DNA of 64,000 nt from the NCBI GenBank assembly GCA_963210315.1, contig OY723261.1, forward strand, positions 744,001 through 808,000, in the 5' to 3' direction. Both the position numbers and the translations under genes were made by a program. The notes beneath the pieces are model-generated. The model was given only the letters and a program-made list of their open reading frames with translations. It was not told the origin of the DNA and ran no database searches. The first letter of the stretch is position 1. The number at the start of each line of letters is the position of its first letter. Origin of the DNA: Rhynchopus euleeides. Its lineage: Eukaryota > Euglenozoa > Diplonemea > Diplonemida > Diplonemidae. Shown here piece after piece: positions 20,291 to 32,200 of the stretch.

Positions 20291-21197
20291 CACAGACCCC
20301 GCCCCCCCCCCCTCCCCCTCCCCACAGTTCGTATCGCTCCGAATCGCACTCTACACGCGGCCCGTGCTCGTTGGCTCCTCCATAACAGCATCGTCCCCAG
20401 TTTGAACCCACCCTCCGCCCTCTATCACCCACGCCACTGGAGGGTCCAGGGGAAGAGGGGCAAGGTCGGTGTGTGTCGAGTGCCGCAAGGCATGGCGTAC
20501 TCGTGGAGGGCGTTTCCCGCGCGAATCAAGCAGGGAAGGTAGTGGTGGGTAGTCCGCCCCATACAGCGTACCCCCGGGTGTCGCTCGTCGGACCTGGCCC
20601 GTGTCAGGGCCAAACCCTGTGGGTGGAATCAAGACGAAAACCCTGGCAGAAGAAACGGGGGGGAAAAATGCTGCTGATTTTTTTTTGTGTGCGCGCACAC
20701 GAGCTAAGCAGTGGCACACAAGCTTTGTGTGAGGGTCACGTTGTTAGCGTACATCGTGTGCATGTTGTGTGTAGCTTGGGGTGCACTGCACTGCACACAA
20801 CACATGCACAGGCCAATTGACTTTTGACTGGCAAATAGATTGGGCTACGTTGACCAGCCCAGCCTATTCGCCACCTGCCGAGCTTGCGTTATTTTTTCCC
20901 CGCCTGGTTTTGTTGGTGTCGACAATGAGTTGACACCATGAGAGCTGGACTCATTTTTTTATATTCTTTTATGGTAACAACGGGGAAGAGGCGGGGTTTG
21001 CTCGTTGGGCATCTTCACATATTCAGACTCCGTGTCTGGGTTGGCTGCTGCTGCTGCTGTCTCACACCCTCATCCTGCCCGGAGCCGGACGGCCGCGCCA
21101 CAGGTAATCACAAATGCATGGATGGACAATGCCACCTCCAAAGAGCAGGCTACGTGCTCTCTCGAGGGGGATGGCGGGAAGGCGAACAACCACATAA
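20291..21197. other. Intergenic stretch with a long imperfect hairpin
   Basis: No gene seen. At 20757-20811, TGTGCATG-TTGTGTG pairs with CACACAACACATGCACA across a loop of about 24 bases, leaving a 2-base bulge. It could be a small structured RNA or chance in GT-rich DNA. Confidence 0.4.
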
Positions 21198-23164
21198 TCA
21201 CTCCTCCTCACCCATGCCTTCGAACTCCGCGCCTTCCAGAGGGGCGGCGTTGGGAAGGTCCTGGTCCTGCATCTCCTCGTCAGCAACAGGTTCCCCGGTG
21301 TGGCAGTCCTGTGTGTGGGTGTGGGTGTTTTTGCGGAGAAGCATGCCGCCTGTTTCTAGAAAAGAAGAAGGCTGTGTGTTGCAGTGGCACGAAAGTTGTC
21401 CAATCCCCATTTGCAACACAGTGATTCCCAACTTTGATTGCCACTGAGGGTCATACTTCAATCTCGTCGAGGCAGATCGGCTTGTAGTGCGCCTGCCTGG
21501 CGCCACCTGCGGTGAGCGGTTCCAGGATGGACTCCACATCCGCAAGGCACACGTCCTGCTCACTGCAGAGAAGGAGCTGCTCAAGACGGGCCACTGTGAG
21601 CAGCCCGCGTGCCACGGGCACGCGCAGCTGCGCAGATGCCAGAGGGCGGTCGAAGTATTCGAACGCTTCGAGGGCGCGCTGTATTGAGGTTGGTGTGGTT
21701 ATGGCGGGGAAATTGCGGGGAAAAAATCCATACGTGGTTCACTGCCGTTGCCGTCTGCTTCTTCTCGTCGGACATATCCACATCCTCCACCTCCTCGCCC
21801 TCCACCGCAGGGTTCAGCAGCTCATCCTCCTGGCGCCGCCGCTCCACAAGCGCGTCCTTCTTCTCGTCATCGGTCTTGCCCTGGTCCTCCTGCTCCCACT
21901 TGGCGCGCAGCTCCTCCAGCTTGGCCTGCCCCTCGACACGCTTTGCCTCCTTCAGCTCAGCGATCGCCTTCTTCTTCTCTGCGCGTTCGGATTCGAGGCG
22001 TGTCCGCTTCTCCTGCTTCTCCAGCGTCTCCTCCGCCTTGAAGGCGAGGCGCTGTGCGATGCGCCCCGTCATCTCGCGTTTGAGGAACTCATCCAGTGCG
22101 TCAGCCGACCCGTAGAGCTCCATTGTCTCCTTCGTCTGGCCCTTCTGCAGCTCAGATGCAAGGCACTGCGCCATTGTCAAGCGGACCGGTGTGTACACCA
22201 TGGTACGCTTCGTCTCCGTTGTCACCTTCTTCTCCGGCTCGAGCTTCGACTTTGCCTCCTGGTACTCCTCGTCTGTCATGCCCTCGCGTTCCAGGTCCTG
22301 GTCAATGTACTCGATGTGCTCCACAGTCTCCTCACGCATCTGCCCCACCACGCGCAGCTCGTCTGTCAGCTCCCACAGGGCAGGCATGTAGAACGCAGTG
22401 TTGGGCGTGTCCGTCTTGGGGGAGTACTGGAACTCCACAAAGGTGTACCACGTCATCACGCCAGAGAGGTCCAGCCCGCACTGGTCCTTCACCTTGGCAA
22501 CGAGGAAGTGGATGATGTCGGTGTCGCTCTTGGCGGTGGTCCGCCCGCCGTAGGCACTCACCGCGCCGGTTGCCACCGCCTTGCGCCCGATGATCTGAAC
22601 ACGGGACAGCACGTGCTGCCGGGAGGACGCTGAGGCCTGCACCAGGCCAGGGCACAGCAGCACACGCGCGTCAATCCCAGACTCGGGCTCCGCCTCCTCA
22701 CCCTCAGGCGCCTGCACCGCGTTGTCGGGCGCATCCGTGAGGGTCACATCGACGCTCTGCGACGTGAGGGGGGACGTGTTGGGGGGGACGGATGCCCAGT
22801 GCGCAATCACACGCACGAGGTGGGGGTGGACGAGGCGGCGGTGCGGGTTGCGCGACTTGTGCTCGATCAGCCGGCGCGTCTTCACGTTGAAGGGATGCAG
22901 GTCGCAGGGTGTGTTGCGCTCGTTGGGCCGGACGGGGGCAGCCTGTGCCGCAGCCTGCGAGGCGGCGGGCCTCTTCTGGGGGTAAGGGTTCATGCGGGTC
23001 TGCGGCTGCGCAGGCAGCTGGCGGGGCTGCGGCACGCTCCCCCTCGGCATCGGCACACCTGCCTGGCGCCCTGCCGGGCGGGCCACAGCAGCAGGGGCAG
23101 CATACCCGTAGCCACGCCCGGCGGGGGAGGCGGCCGCCCTCCCTTTCTTTCCTTGACCACCCAT
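21198..23164 (-). CDS. CCAR/DBC1-like protein with inactive-Nudix-type domain
   Basis: Three phase-0 exons (21734-23164, 21457-21678, 21198-21308) give 587 residues; donors are GTATGG and GTATGA, acceptors CAG. The start is the ATG before a Gly/Ala/Pro/Arg-rich leader. Residues about 165-265 resemble the DBC1 domain of CCAR1/CCAR2: a strand-rich start, then DTDIIHFLVAKV, CGLDLSG, TWYTFVEFQYSP and FYMPALWEL, which follow the family's order. In animals CCAR proteins are nuclear regulators of transcription and splicing, and this domain is a catalytically dead Nudix fold. After it come a Lys/Glu-rich probable coiled coil (about 290-440), an acidic patch (VEGEEVEDVDMSDE), a small domain across exon 2 (EYFDRPLASAQL to DVESILEPL) that recalls the EF-hand-like part of CCAR proteins, and an acidic C-terminus. 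If the second intron were retained, translation would stop right after exon 2. The domain assignment rests on remembered motif order. Confidence 0.7.
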
Positions 23165-23918
23165 GGTGCTGTCCGTGTTGCTGCCGTGTGGGTGGTGGGT
23201 GGCAACGGCAGGTGAAATAGCTAGATGTGCCCCCGCTGGATCATGAAGTTGGCAGCAAAGCGTGACACGAGGGAATATCAATCACTGTTGTGTACACCGC
23301 CTCCAGTCTGATGGAGCGGTGTGAGTCGCAAGATCCAGCAAAGGGCACACACAGAAAGTTCCGTTGGCTCCGCAAAAAATATCAAGAAAACCGCGACGAT
23401 CTGCTAGTACCTCGCCTAAATGTGGCCGTGAGGCAAGTTTCGTTTTTTGTCTCCTTTTCTTTGCGCTGCAAGCAGCTCCTCGCTTCCATCGCTATTTGCG
23501 GCATCAGGATTTCCACCCTCCCGCAGTGCTGTGGTGTTTTGCTTGTCGTATTATGTTCTGCTTTGGCGTTTTTCAATCGGGGTGCCAATTTTTCCATCCG
23601 TGTCTTGTTTTTAAAACGAAGAAATCGAAGACAAAATCAAAAAGAAAAAACTAGTTGTTCCATAAGGTTCATCCGTGTCCGTCTGCTCACTTACTCTTAC
23701 TCTAAGGCGACTCCACCTCTCTGTGACTTATTTTACGTAGAGCAGCCACGAAAGCTCTTTCGAACTTCGACTTGTGACTCTGTGCGCCGTTCCACGAAGT
23801 GTGTCATTTTTTTTAATGCGAAATCGACGCGATCGTTTTGCGTTTCACACCCTATGTGATTCTTGCACTTGGTTATTTTTTTGCGGCACGTTTTTTTTGA
23901 ACTACGGTTCGAATTTTT
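23165..23918. other. Intergenic stretch without a supported gene
   Basis: About 750 bp with lower GC than the genes and several short frames; none shows the codon bias of the confirmed genes. Confidence 0.5.
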
Positions 23919-24220
23919 TACAGGGGGGGGGGCGAATAGAATTACTAAGTAATACTATTCAAAATGGCATGTTTGAAAAATTCCCAAATTTTGGGTTGGG
24001 CGCATTCCCCAGTACGTGGTATTCCACTCCACCAAAATCGAAAAAAAAGTTGATCGTGAACTGGCCTGAACCAGCGCAGTTCACGATCAACTTTTTTTTC
24101 GATTTTGGTGGAGTGGAATACCACGTACTGGGGAATGCGCCCAACCCAAAATTTGGGAATTTTTCAAACATGCCATTTTGAATAGTATTACTTAGTAATT
24201 CTATTCGCCCCCCCCCTGTA
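23919..24220. mobile_element. Tc1/mariner-type foldback MITE, 302 bp
   Basis: A nearly perfect inverted repeat: arms of about 140 bp starting CAGGGGG and ending CCCCCTG, with a loop of about a dozen bases around 24068. The arms differ only by one base in the terminal G-run and at the loop edge. TA flanks both ends (23919-23920 and 24219-24220), the target duplication expected of Tc1/mariner elements. Identical peptide-like frames read from both strands because of the symmetry; they are not genes. The near-identity of the arms suggests recent formation or correction through hairpin intermediates. Confidence 0.85.
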
Positions 24221-26276
24221 AGCCCTCCCTTTTTTTGCTTTTGCGATCATATTGAAGGAGGGGCGAGGAAGCCCGCAGCCGGGGGAAGAATCCCACCCCC
24301 CGGGAGGGGTTCCTCGTTTCTTGGTGGATTACCGGCACAAAACATTGTGACGTGCGCTTATATGGTGACCGCAGATCAAGAAACAGAAGCAGACACAGGG
24401 CGGTCTGTTGGTTGTTGGGTTGACTGCCTTACGCCAACCCTTTGCTGTCTCTTGCCGCCTCAAGCGAGTGGCCCTCGTGGTGGTGAACGTGCAAAGAGGG
24501 GCCCACTGCGCTGCACGGCGTTGTGTATGACAACGTTTCGAATGAAGTGACTGGCGCTTCCGAGAAGACGCTCAGCTCCAGTGTACACAATGAAGTTTTG
24601 ACCTTGCATGTCAATGTTTCCGTGTGTAGGACAAAAGAAAAATACGAAGCAGAGCGTGGTACATCGAGATGGCTGTTGTCCTTTGCAGCACATTCTGACC
24701 TCTTTTTCTGTTTTGTCTGTTGCAGCAATAGTGAAAAACACCAGCTCTCTGTTTTTTCCAGCTGCAATCTCATGGGAAGGGTGGGTGCGTGGGGAAGGGC
24801 ACAAATTTAAGTAAATCGTTGTACAGCGTTGCAGCAACGACCGCTACCCACAACATGTGGGCACTGGCCGTGCTAGTCATACTGGGGATATTTCCCCCCG
24901 CTCTGCCAACACCTCGGCGTATGCATCGAACCCCTCCCCAGCACGAGCACCCTGACACCGGGGGTGTGAGTGACCCCTCCTGTAGTTGGCAACGAAAGAT
25001 GGAGAGGTCCAGCAAAAAATCAAAAAAGGGGGGGAGTTTGGGGGGTGGGTGGATAATTATGAAGGTCAGGGGAGAGTGGGGAGCGGGTGGCGGTGGCGAC
25101 ACGTGACACCCACTGGACCCCCCCTCTCCCCTGTCCGCGGTCGGTTCGGCAATCATCAGCCAAAGCACGAGAGACTGGCTGGCTGTGACAGGTACACACT
25201 ATGGTAGACATTTGAACGGTAAGCGGTTTTGTGTGTATGTGTGGCGGCAAATGACAGGTCATCAGAAAGCCAAAGTGAAATGGCCCCCCAACAACCGATC
25301 AGAAGCCGAATCAATTTTCTTTTGCCTTTGCTTTGCATTCTTGTTCGAACAGTGCATGGAATATACCACCCTCGGCTGCACCCGTCTTTCCAAAGCAAAG
25401 CGGCGTGTGTATTCGCCGTTGTCAGATTCGTTTTATTGTGTGTATCGGCTGCCATCTGACTATACAAGGGGCCAATCATCCAACCGGCACTTCTTCTGCT
25501 TGCGCCAACAGAAAAAAAACCCCACACCAGAGGCACAAGCTGGCTTGAGAATTGCAGCAGAATGGAGGGAAAAGGAAAGGGCGTTGTCACCCGCGAAGGA
25601 GATAAGCACCACACTTCCCCCACCTCCACCTCTGCCCCTATAGCTCACCAGATTTTTGCGGCCACGAAATGTGCGTTTTATTCCTTTTCATCTCCGTCTG
25701 ACCCGGGGGTATTTTTACACTTGTCTTTTGTAGACATTCTTCACCTCTCTTAACTACGAGTCTTCTGCTTCGTCTGCGTCAAGGAAAAATGGGGGGGGGG
25801 GGTAGGGGGGTAATTCGGTTGTGGGGGAAAAGGGGGAAGGATAGTCATGCGTCAGCCAGGAAACACATCCCCTTCATCTTGCTGACACACGCAGGGTAGG
25901 GGAGGTTACACCGCTAGCGACAGCCGAACAGGATCCCGTCTATAATTAGGGTGAAATCCTGCAGAACAAGACGCTTGGCGGTGGTCACCGTTCTACCTGG
26001 CCACGAATGGGGGGGTGGTGGACGTGTTTTCCTCGAGATCCAGGGCGGCTGCGGCTGCGGCACATCGTGGATTTCACACGAAACTCTTGATGCGCATCAA
26101 GGAGATGGCACAGCAGAGGCAGGCCTGCGTGCCGCAGTGTTGTGCCTTGCGAACAAAGCGAGCTGCAGTGCCCATCGCCGAAGACAGATGCCTAAGGCAG
26201 GTTCAAGGATAACTCTTCAGGCGGGGAGGGTGTGTGTGTGGGGGAGGGGGTGCGCTGCGCCTTTGCGTTGGGGAGA
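24221..26276. other. Intergenic stretch without a supported gene
   Basis: About 2 kb between the MITE and the 3' end of the Alba gene. Short frames on both strands lack codon bias and domains. A short G-run lies near 25791. Confidence 0.5.
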
Positions 26277-27948
26277 TCAGCGCGCGCCGGCGGCGCCACC
26301 CCGGCTGCCGCCGCGTGCTGCGGCACCGCGCCCGCCCTTGCCACCGGCACCACGGCCGCCACCGCCGCGGGCGCCAGACTTCCCGCCCTTGCCACGGCCA
26401 GCGGCGCCGCCACCCTTGCCACCCTTCGGCCTGTCGTGTGGTGAGTTGTGAAGGAGGGGGTAGAAGGGGCTACGGGCAACACATCGGCGGGGGGGGGCAA
26501 AGGCGAAGGTTGAAGGCGGGTGGCACGACGGGCACCTGGGGGGATGGGCATACTTCCGCAGCTCCTTCTTCTCCTCCGTCACCTCGGACTCGGGGATGGG
26601 CTCCTGGTAGCCAGGGGCCTTGGTGTCCAGCTCGTCCTTCGACAGGACGACCTTCAGGCCGCAGATGTACTTCTTGATCTCCACCCTGTGAGGCACGGCA
26701 GCGGTGTGGTGTGGAAGCAGAACCCCGCCGTGAAAAAAAAACAAGAGAAATGTGTTGCTGTCAGTGCTCTCGCTGGTCGCCACGATCTGACAAACGGCAT
26801 GGCGAATTTTGAGGTCGAAAAAAAGAGGCGGAAAAAAAATTTCCGCAGGCGCTTCGCGCCTGCGGCGTCGATCACGTCGACACGTGACACACTGAGTGGA
26901 CAGCGCATAACCTGCCCCACACTGATGTGGGCTTCATCGTCCGGCAGACATCGTGTGCCGCAGCCATGCAGTGCATGGACGGTGGTGAGAGACTCATCCG
27001 GCAGTTCCCTAGCCATCTTGAGGACCTTCTGGAGGTTTCAAACAGGGGGGTCTGGGGGGCGGAGCCCCCCAGCCGCCGGAGGCCACGGTAGTGAGCATCT
27101 TTTCATTGTGGGCGCACAGTTTCTATATTGTATCCATAGTCGTAGGGCTGAACGCACGTTCAGCCACCGAGGGCTCAGGGAGTACGCGATGTTGCACCGT
27201 ACTACACAGCACTGGGTATTTCACCCATCTCCCGAGGAGAAATATGGGAGACCGTCCTTTTCCGGGCTCCACCAGCAATTTTGGCCCCTGTGAGGACAAT
27301 ACACTCCTTCAAGTGCGGAGAAATCCGCCACGTGAAAAAAATTCCGGGGGAAAAAAAAAGGCGAAATTCGCCACGCAAAAAAGTGCCGTGAAAAAAAAAA
27401 GGCGAAAAAAACCACTTTTTCGCCACCGCGAGAGCACTGGTTGCTGTGCTGGGAAGTCTGGGAAGTGGTGTGCATGGGGGTCCCCATCTGACCCCACACA
27501 CAACATCGTTTTGGCGAGAAACTCTTGTTGATGTCGAAAACGGTACGTCAGCCCACACACATCCCTGCCCCAAACAGCCCACCCACCGACAAGAGAACAT
27601 TGGCAGCAAAGGCACATACGTCTCGCCCTCCCCAGACTTGAGCTCGTACACGTCAACAACCTCGATGCTCTCCATCTCGGACAGCTGGTGCAGCCCCTTC
27701 ACGCGGCGCTTCACCACCTCCACGATGTTGACCACGGCGCTCACAGCCTTGCCACGGCCCTTCACCACGATGGTCTTCTCGCCCTCCTCGAACATGTCGA
27801 TGGCCGAAGAGATGTACGTCTTCGGGGTGCGCAGAGGCCCAACGCGGAGCTCATTCTTCGGCGCCTCCTCGCCCTCAGCCTTCTCGTCCTTCCTCGGCGC
27901 CTTCCTGTAGTTCTTCGACAGCTCCTCGCGCGACACCTTGGCCGACAT
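26277..27948 (-). CDS. Alba-domain nucleic-acid-binding protein with Gly/Arg/Lys-rich tail
   Basis: Three exons (27620-27948, 26554-26685, 26277-26430) give 204 residues; donors GTATGT and GTATGC, acceptors CAG, both introns in the same phase (after codon base 2). The Alba domain covers roughly residues 40-125: TPKTYISSAIDMFEEG, VVKGRGKAVSAVVNIVEVVK (the nucleic-acid-contacting part) and VEIKKYICGLKVVLS. The C-terminal exon is a low-complexity Gly/Ala/Arg/Lys tail with RGG-like repeats, as in eukaryotic Alba proteins that bind RNA or DNA and can take part in translational control or chromatin. The first intron (26686-27619) holds a complete hAT-like element. A paralogue of the same type lies at 41514-42321. 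The domain assignment is confident; the specific target is unknown. Confidence 0.9.
26762..27439. mobile_element. hAT-like non-autonomous DNA transposon, 678 bp, inside the Alba intron
   Basis: Ends CAGTGCTCTCGC and GCGAGAGCACTG are flanked by a perfect 8-bp duplication GTTGCTGT (26754-26761 and 27440-27447). A strong hairpin with a ttcg-type loop (ccgcaggcgc-ttcg-cgcctgcgg) lies near the left end, and one GC-hairpin module near 27043. The right end is rich in A-runs alternating with GGCG. Removing the element and one duplication leaves an intron of about 250 bp. No transposase frame is seen. Confidence 0.85.
27043..27108 (+). repeat. GC-hairpin module, copy D
   Basis: Same module and orientation as copies A to C, ending GTGAGCATC instead of GTGAACATC. 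Confidence 0.85.
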
Positions 27949-29265
27949 TGTGCTTTGGGGTGAGGAGGAGGAGTGCTACCGGAGCCTGCAGTGACGGGGG
28001 AGTGGAGAGCGTTGAGCGACGGGGGTTGCAACACCCGGCGTGTAGGGTGCGGGGTGGGGGCAGTGCAATGGGGTGGTCGGGGAGGGCGGGAGGGCGCGCA
28101 GGAGGGGGGGGGAGGGTCATTAATCAGCTAAATCCGAACAGGGGAAACATGCACAAACACGTCGTGGTGCTGGTCTGACCCACAAGGGGAAGCAGAAAAT
28201 AGCAGATAATTTCGAAAGATCGGGTGGGGTGCATGTGCGGCACAGCATGGAGGGATAGCAACAGTGTGGGGGGCAGGGGTTGCAGAGTACGTCATACAGG
28301 CACGCAGCGCTCCGTCCACTCGCAGCAGAGATACACAGGCCGAAGAGTGGCCGTGGTATTCATTGCGATACACTGCAACGAACTATCAGACTTGCATCTA
28401 GTGTTCTGAAGCACAGTGGGTGTGGCACGGTGTGCTGGGTTGTGGCGCCCGGTGAAGATTGACGCAGTGACGAAGGGGGGAGAAAGAGAAGACAGTTCGT
28501 GTGCCCGTCCCCCAGAATCTCTTTTGGCATACACGTGTGTATGCATCAGCAGTCCAACGGACGTTGAGGGCTTCCCTGTGTAGAGTACGCCAAGGATGCT
28601 GATGCCAAAAGGAGATTCGGGAAGGGAGCAACGTACAGCTTCCAACAGTGAGGTGTGGTGGGAAGAGGGTTGATGAGATGCAAGGGATGCGAGGGATGAG
28701 AATGCCTGGCCGGGGTGACATGCGGGATAACCGACAATTGTGCCACGCAGGCTCTGCCGACGGTCTGCTGCTCATGTGCCACAAGGGCACAAGGCAAATT
28801 TCGTCAAACAGAACACGACCAGGTGTGCACACTGCACCGAGTGTGGCATCGCCACGGCACAGAATACACAAAACACAGAAAACATAAAAACTGCAAGCCA
28901 CCCAGTACCGGAACTGCGGTCAAGCGCCTATCGTCCTGACGCAAGCCGGTTGCCGTGACATGGCAGTGACGGCACACCACACGAAGAAGGCAGCACGCAT
29001 GTCCGTGCCGCCTTCGACGTGAAATACGCCACCCTGTTGTGTGTGGTGGGCGGGGATGGCGTGATAATGCGGAAGAAGAAGGAAAGAAATAAAGAGGGGT
29101 GGGCAGGAGACGCCCACATGCTACAGAACACAGCGGATGTGTACCACCTTCCGTCACACGCCACATTATTGCGCGGCACACACATTGTGTTTGTTGGGAG
29201 TCAATAGAGACTGCCTTACCCTCAACGATAACAGTGCGATCATCAATCACACGGCTCCGTGCCGC
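27949..29265. other. Intergenic stretch without a supported gene
   Basis: About 1.3 kb between the Alba gene start and the 3' end of the first astacin gene. A G-run and GGGCG repeats lie at 28045-28120. No coding sequence or transposon ends recognised. Confidence 0.5.
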
Positions 29266-32200
29266 TTACAGGCACTGCCACTCGAACTCGACCCCGAGGC
29301 TCTGGATGTTGAAGTCGGAGCGGAAGTGCACCAGCGCATCGCCCTGCACCTCCTCGCGGAACAGGGTGGGGAGGAAGTGGCCGCTGCGCTTCGCCACCTG
29401 CTGCAGGGACGGCTCCAGCTGGAACACGTGCATGTGGTCGTAGCCCCACTCCGTGTGGAACTTCGTCCACTGGATGCGCACCGTCCCGCTGCACTGCAGG
29501 TGCCAGCACACACGCTCGTTGGGTGCGTATGTCAGCTGCCCACGCTCCGGGTACTGCACAAACCCAGGTGTCTCCAGCAGCACCCCGCTCCCCTCGCAGA
29601 AGTCAGGGAAGGCGAAGGTGGGGACGGGCACAGGTGTCGCAGGCACAGGCGTCACGTCAGCACACACCCAGTTCACCGAGATCCCCGTTGCCGCCCCCTC
29701 CTTGTCCGTCTCGAAGTGGATCAGCACGTCCCCCGTGTACCCCGCCTCCAGCGGCAGCACCTGCCCGCTCTTCTTCCACACAAGCTGCGACTCCTCCTTC
29801 GGGCGCTCCAACCACAGCGACACGAAGTCCTTGTCTGCCTCCATGTCGAAGAGCGTCCACGTCAGCACCAGCTGCTTGTCGCACTTGATGCGCCAGCACG
29901 TCGACTCCCCGTTCTTGTACGTCGGCATCACCGGGATGTCAGCGTCGTGCACTGCGTTGGGATCGCGGGGGGTCGAGGACCCGGGGTGTGCCAGCGTGCC
30001 TGTCGGCTTCTCCAGCTCCGCCCCGTCGTAGCAGAACTTCGGGAAGTCGGGGCGGGGTGGCGAAAAGGTGCGCGGCACCTCCGTCTCGGGGAGGGGCGTG
30101 GGCGGGGCGACGGTCGGTGTGGCTGTGGCGGGGATCGCCGTCGGCACCTGCGTCGGGGGTGCGGACGTCGGGACGGCTGTGGGCGGTGCCTGTGTGGCTG
30201 TCGGGGACGGCGTCCCGGCACACGTGTACTCGAAGGTGAAGCCCTTCCCACCCTCGAACCAGCCGCCCATCGAGTTGAAGCGCACAATCATGTCACCGGT
30301 GTAGTACGTTGCCGCGGCGGGCACCTCCCTGCCCCAGTACTGCGCCACCATCTGCTCCTCCCCGTTCGCGTCGTACGACAGCACCGTCACGTTGTCGCCC
30401 TCCGACGTGTCCAGCAACGTGAAGGTCAGCGTCAGCGGGCCCCCACACACGATGCGCCGGCACAGGCTCGTGAAGAAGTACCCGGCGTCGCCCTCCGGGT
30501 AGTCAACCATCCCAGAAGGGCCGGAGAGCTCGACGAAGTCCCTGCACGCAGCAGGAGGCTCAGTCGGCTGCGGGGTCGGGAACGGCGTGGGCTTCTCAGT
30601 CGCAGGCGGCGCGCTCGTGGCAGGGTGCTCCGGCGGCACAAACGACGTGCAGTGCAGGTCGAAGTTGTCGAGCCACGCGTTCCCGCTCGCCGTCACCTGG
30701 TCGAACCCGTCAGCACAGCCCGCGTCAATCGGCACGCTGAACTCCTCCTTCCCGTCAATCGACACGACCGCCAGCATCGCCCTCCAGTCAAACGCAATGT
30801 CGAAGTGGAAGAAGCGCTCGTCCTGGATGGCCCACGATGTGTTCAGCTCCACACTCGACACCCACCCCGACGTCGCCTCCCACACGTACGGCCCGACCCG
30901 GGGCTGACCCTTCGGCACAGACGGGGAGTCCACGAACAGCTGCAGGCACTGCGTCGACGACTTCTGGAAGGGAGCCTGCCCGAACCACATCCTCCCCGAC
31001 AGGTACCCGTCAGACATGTTGCGCACCGCCATGTCGTACGACACACGGCTCGGCTTCGTGAGACCCCACAGCGGCAGCAACGCCCGGTTCCCACCCGAGT
31101 ACGGCTCCTGCCCCATGCGCAGCGACGCCCCTGTGTCCCCCACACGCTTCGTCGAGTCGGGCCATGTGGTGTAATCGTTCGCCCAGTCGCCCAGCCCGCT
31201 GTCGAAGTTGTCTGCCACGTTGCGCGGGCACGTCGCGTCTCCCTCGCACTCAGGACCACCCGTCCCCACGTCACAGCGGCACGGCTCCAGCACCTTGTCG
31301 GTGCACACGCCACGCCCGCTGCACACAAACGGGTCGCTCCCCTCCTTCTGGAAGCACACGTTGTCGGACCGCGCCACACGCACCTGCAAGAAGCACACAG
31401 TGTCCTCCCCGCCGTCACCCCCGAAGTTCACACCCAGCACGAAGCTCTTCCCAGCATCACGCGAAGTCGGATTGAACAGGATCGACGTCTGTGCCCCGCC
31501 GTTGAAGAACTTCACACCGGACCCGTACTGGTTCTCGATCTCATCCGCAGGTGCAGTGGACACCTCGTACGACAAGGTCACCACACCACCGACCCTGTAC
31601 TGCGATGCAAAACTGGCAAGGAATGGCTTCGAGTGTGGGATCACGTGTGTCTTCGTGTTGTCGATCGAGGTCATGCACGTCGGCGCCGTGTACTCCTTGC
31701 TGCACCCGTTGTACATGAAGTCCAGTGCCGCCACATCGCCCTTGCTCAGCCCGCCCGTCTCCCCAATCAGCGGGAAGGGTGCCGACAGGGAAGGCTTCCC
31801 GCGCTCCTTCTGGAAGCCCCACCGCGGGTAGTGCATGATGCCACGGTAGTCGTACGCCCCGAGCTCACGTCCCGAGTACAGCTTCGTGAACTGCGACTTC
31901 CACTTGTCCTGGATGCTGTCCTCGTGCACAACGATGAAGTCGTCCCTATCCCGACGCTTCTGTTCGTGATCAAGCCCCATGCTGTGGCCAACCTCATGCA
32001 CTGCCGAGTCGTGCCCGCAGTTGCTCTTCAGCGAAATCCTGTTCCTGCCGCGATGGGCCCCCACCGGCGACGAGCACGCCGACCCCGCCCAGAACTCGAT
32101 GTACCGCGGCAGCGCAAGGCACTCTGCCTCCGACGCACACTGCCGGAAACGCAGGCACGTGCGCTCCTCGAAGTGCTGGATCGCAAACAGCACACGGCTG

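Noticed and set aside
23774..24181. Identical frames on both strands around 24000
   Set aside because: A consequence of the palindromic MITE.
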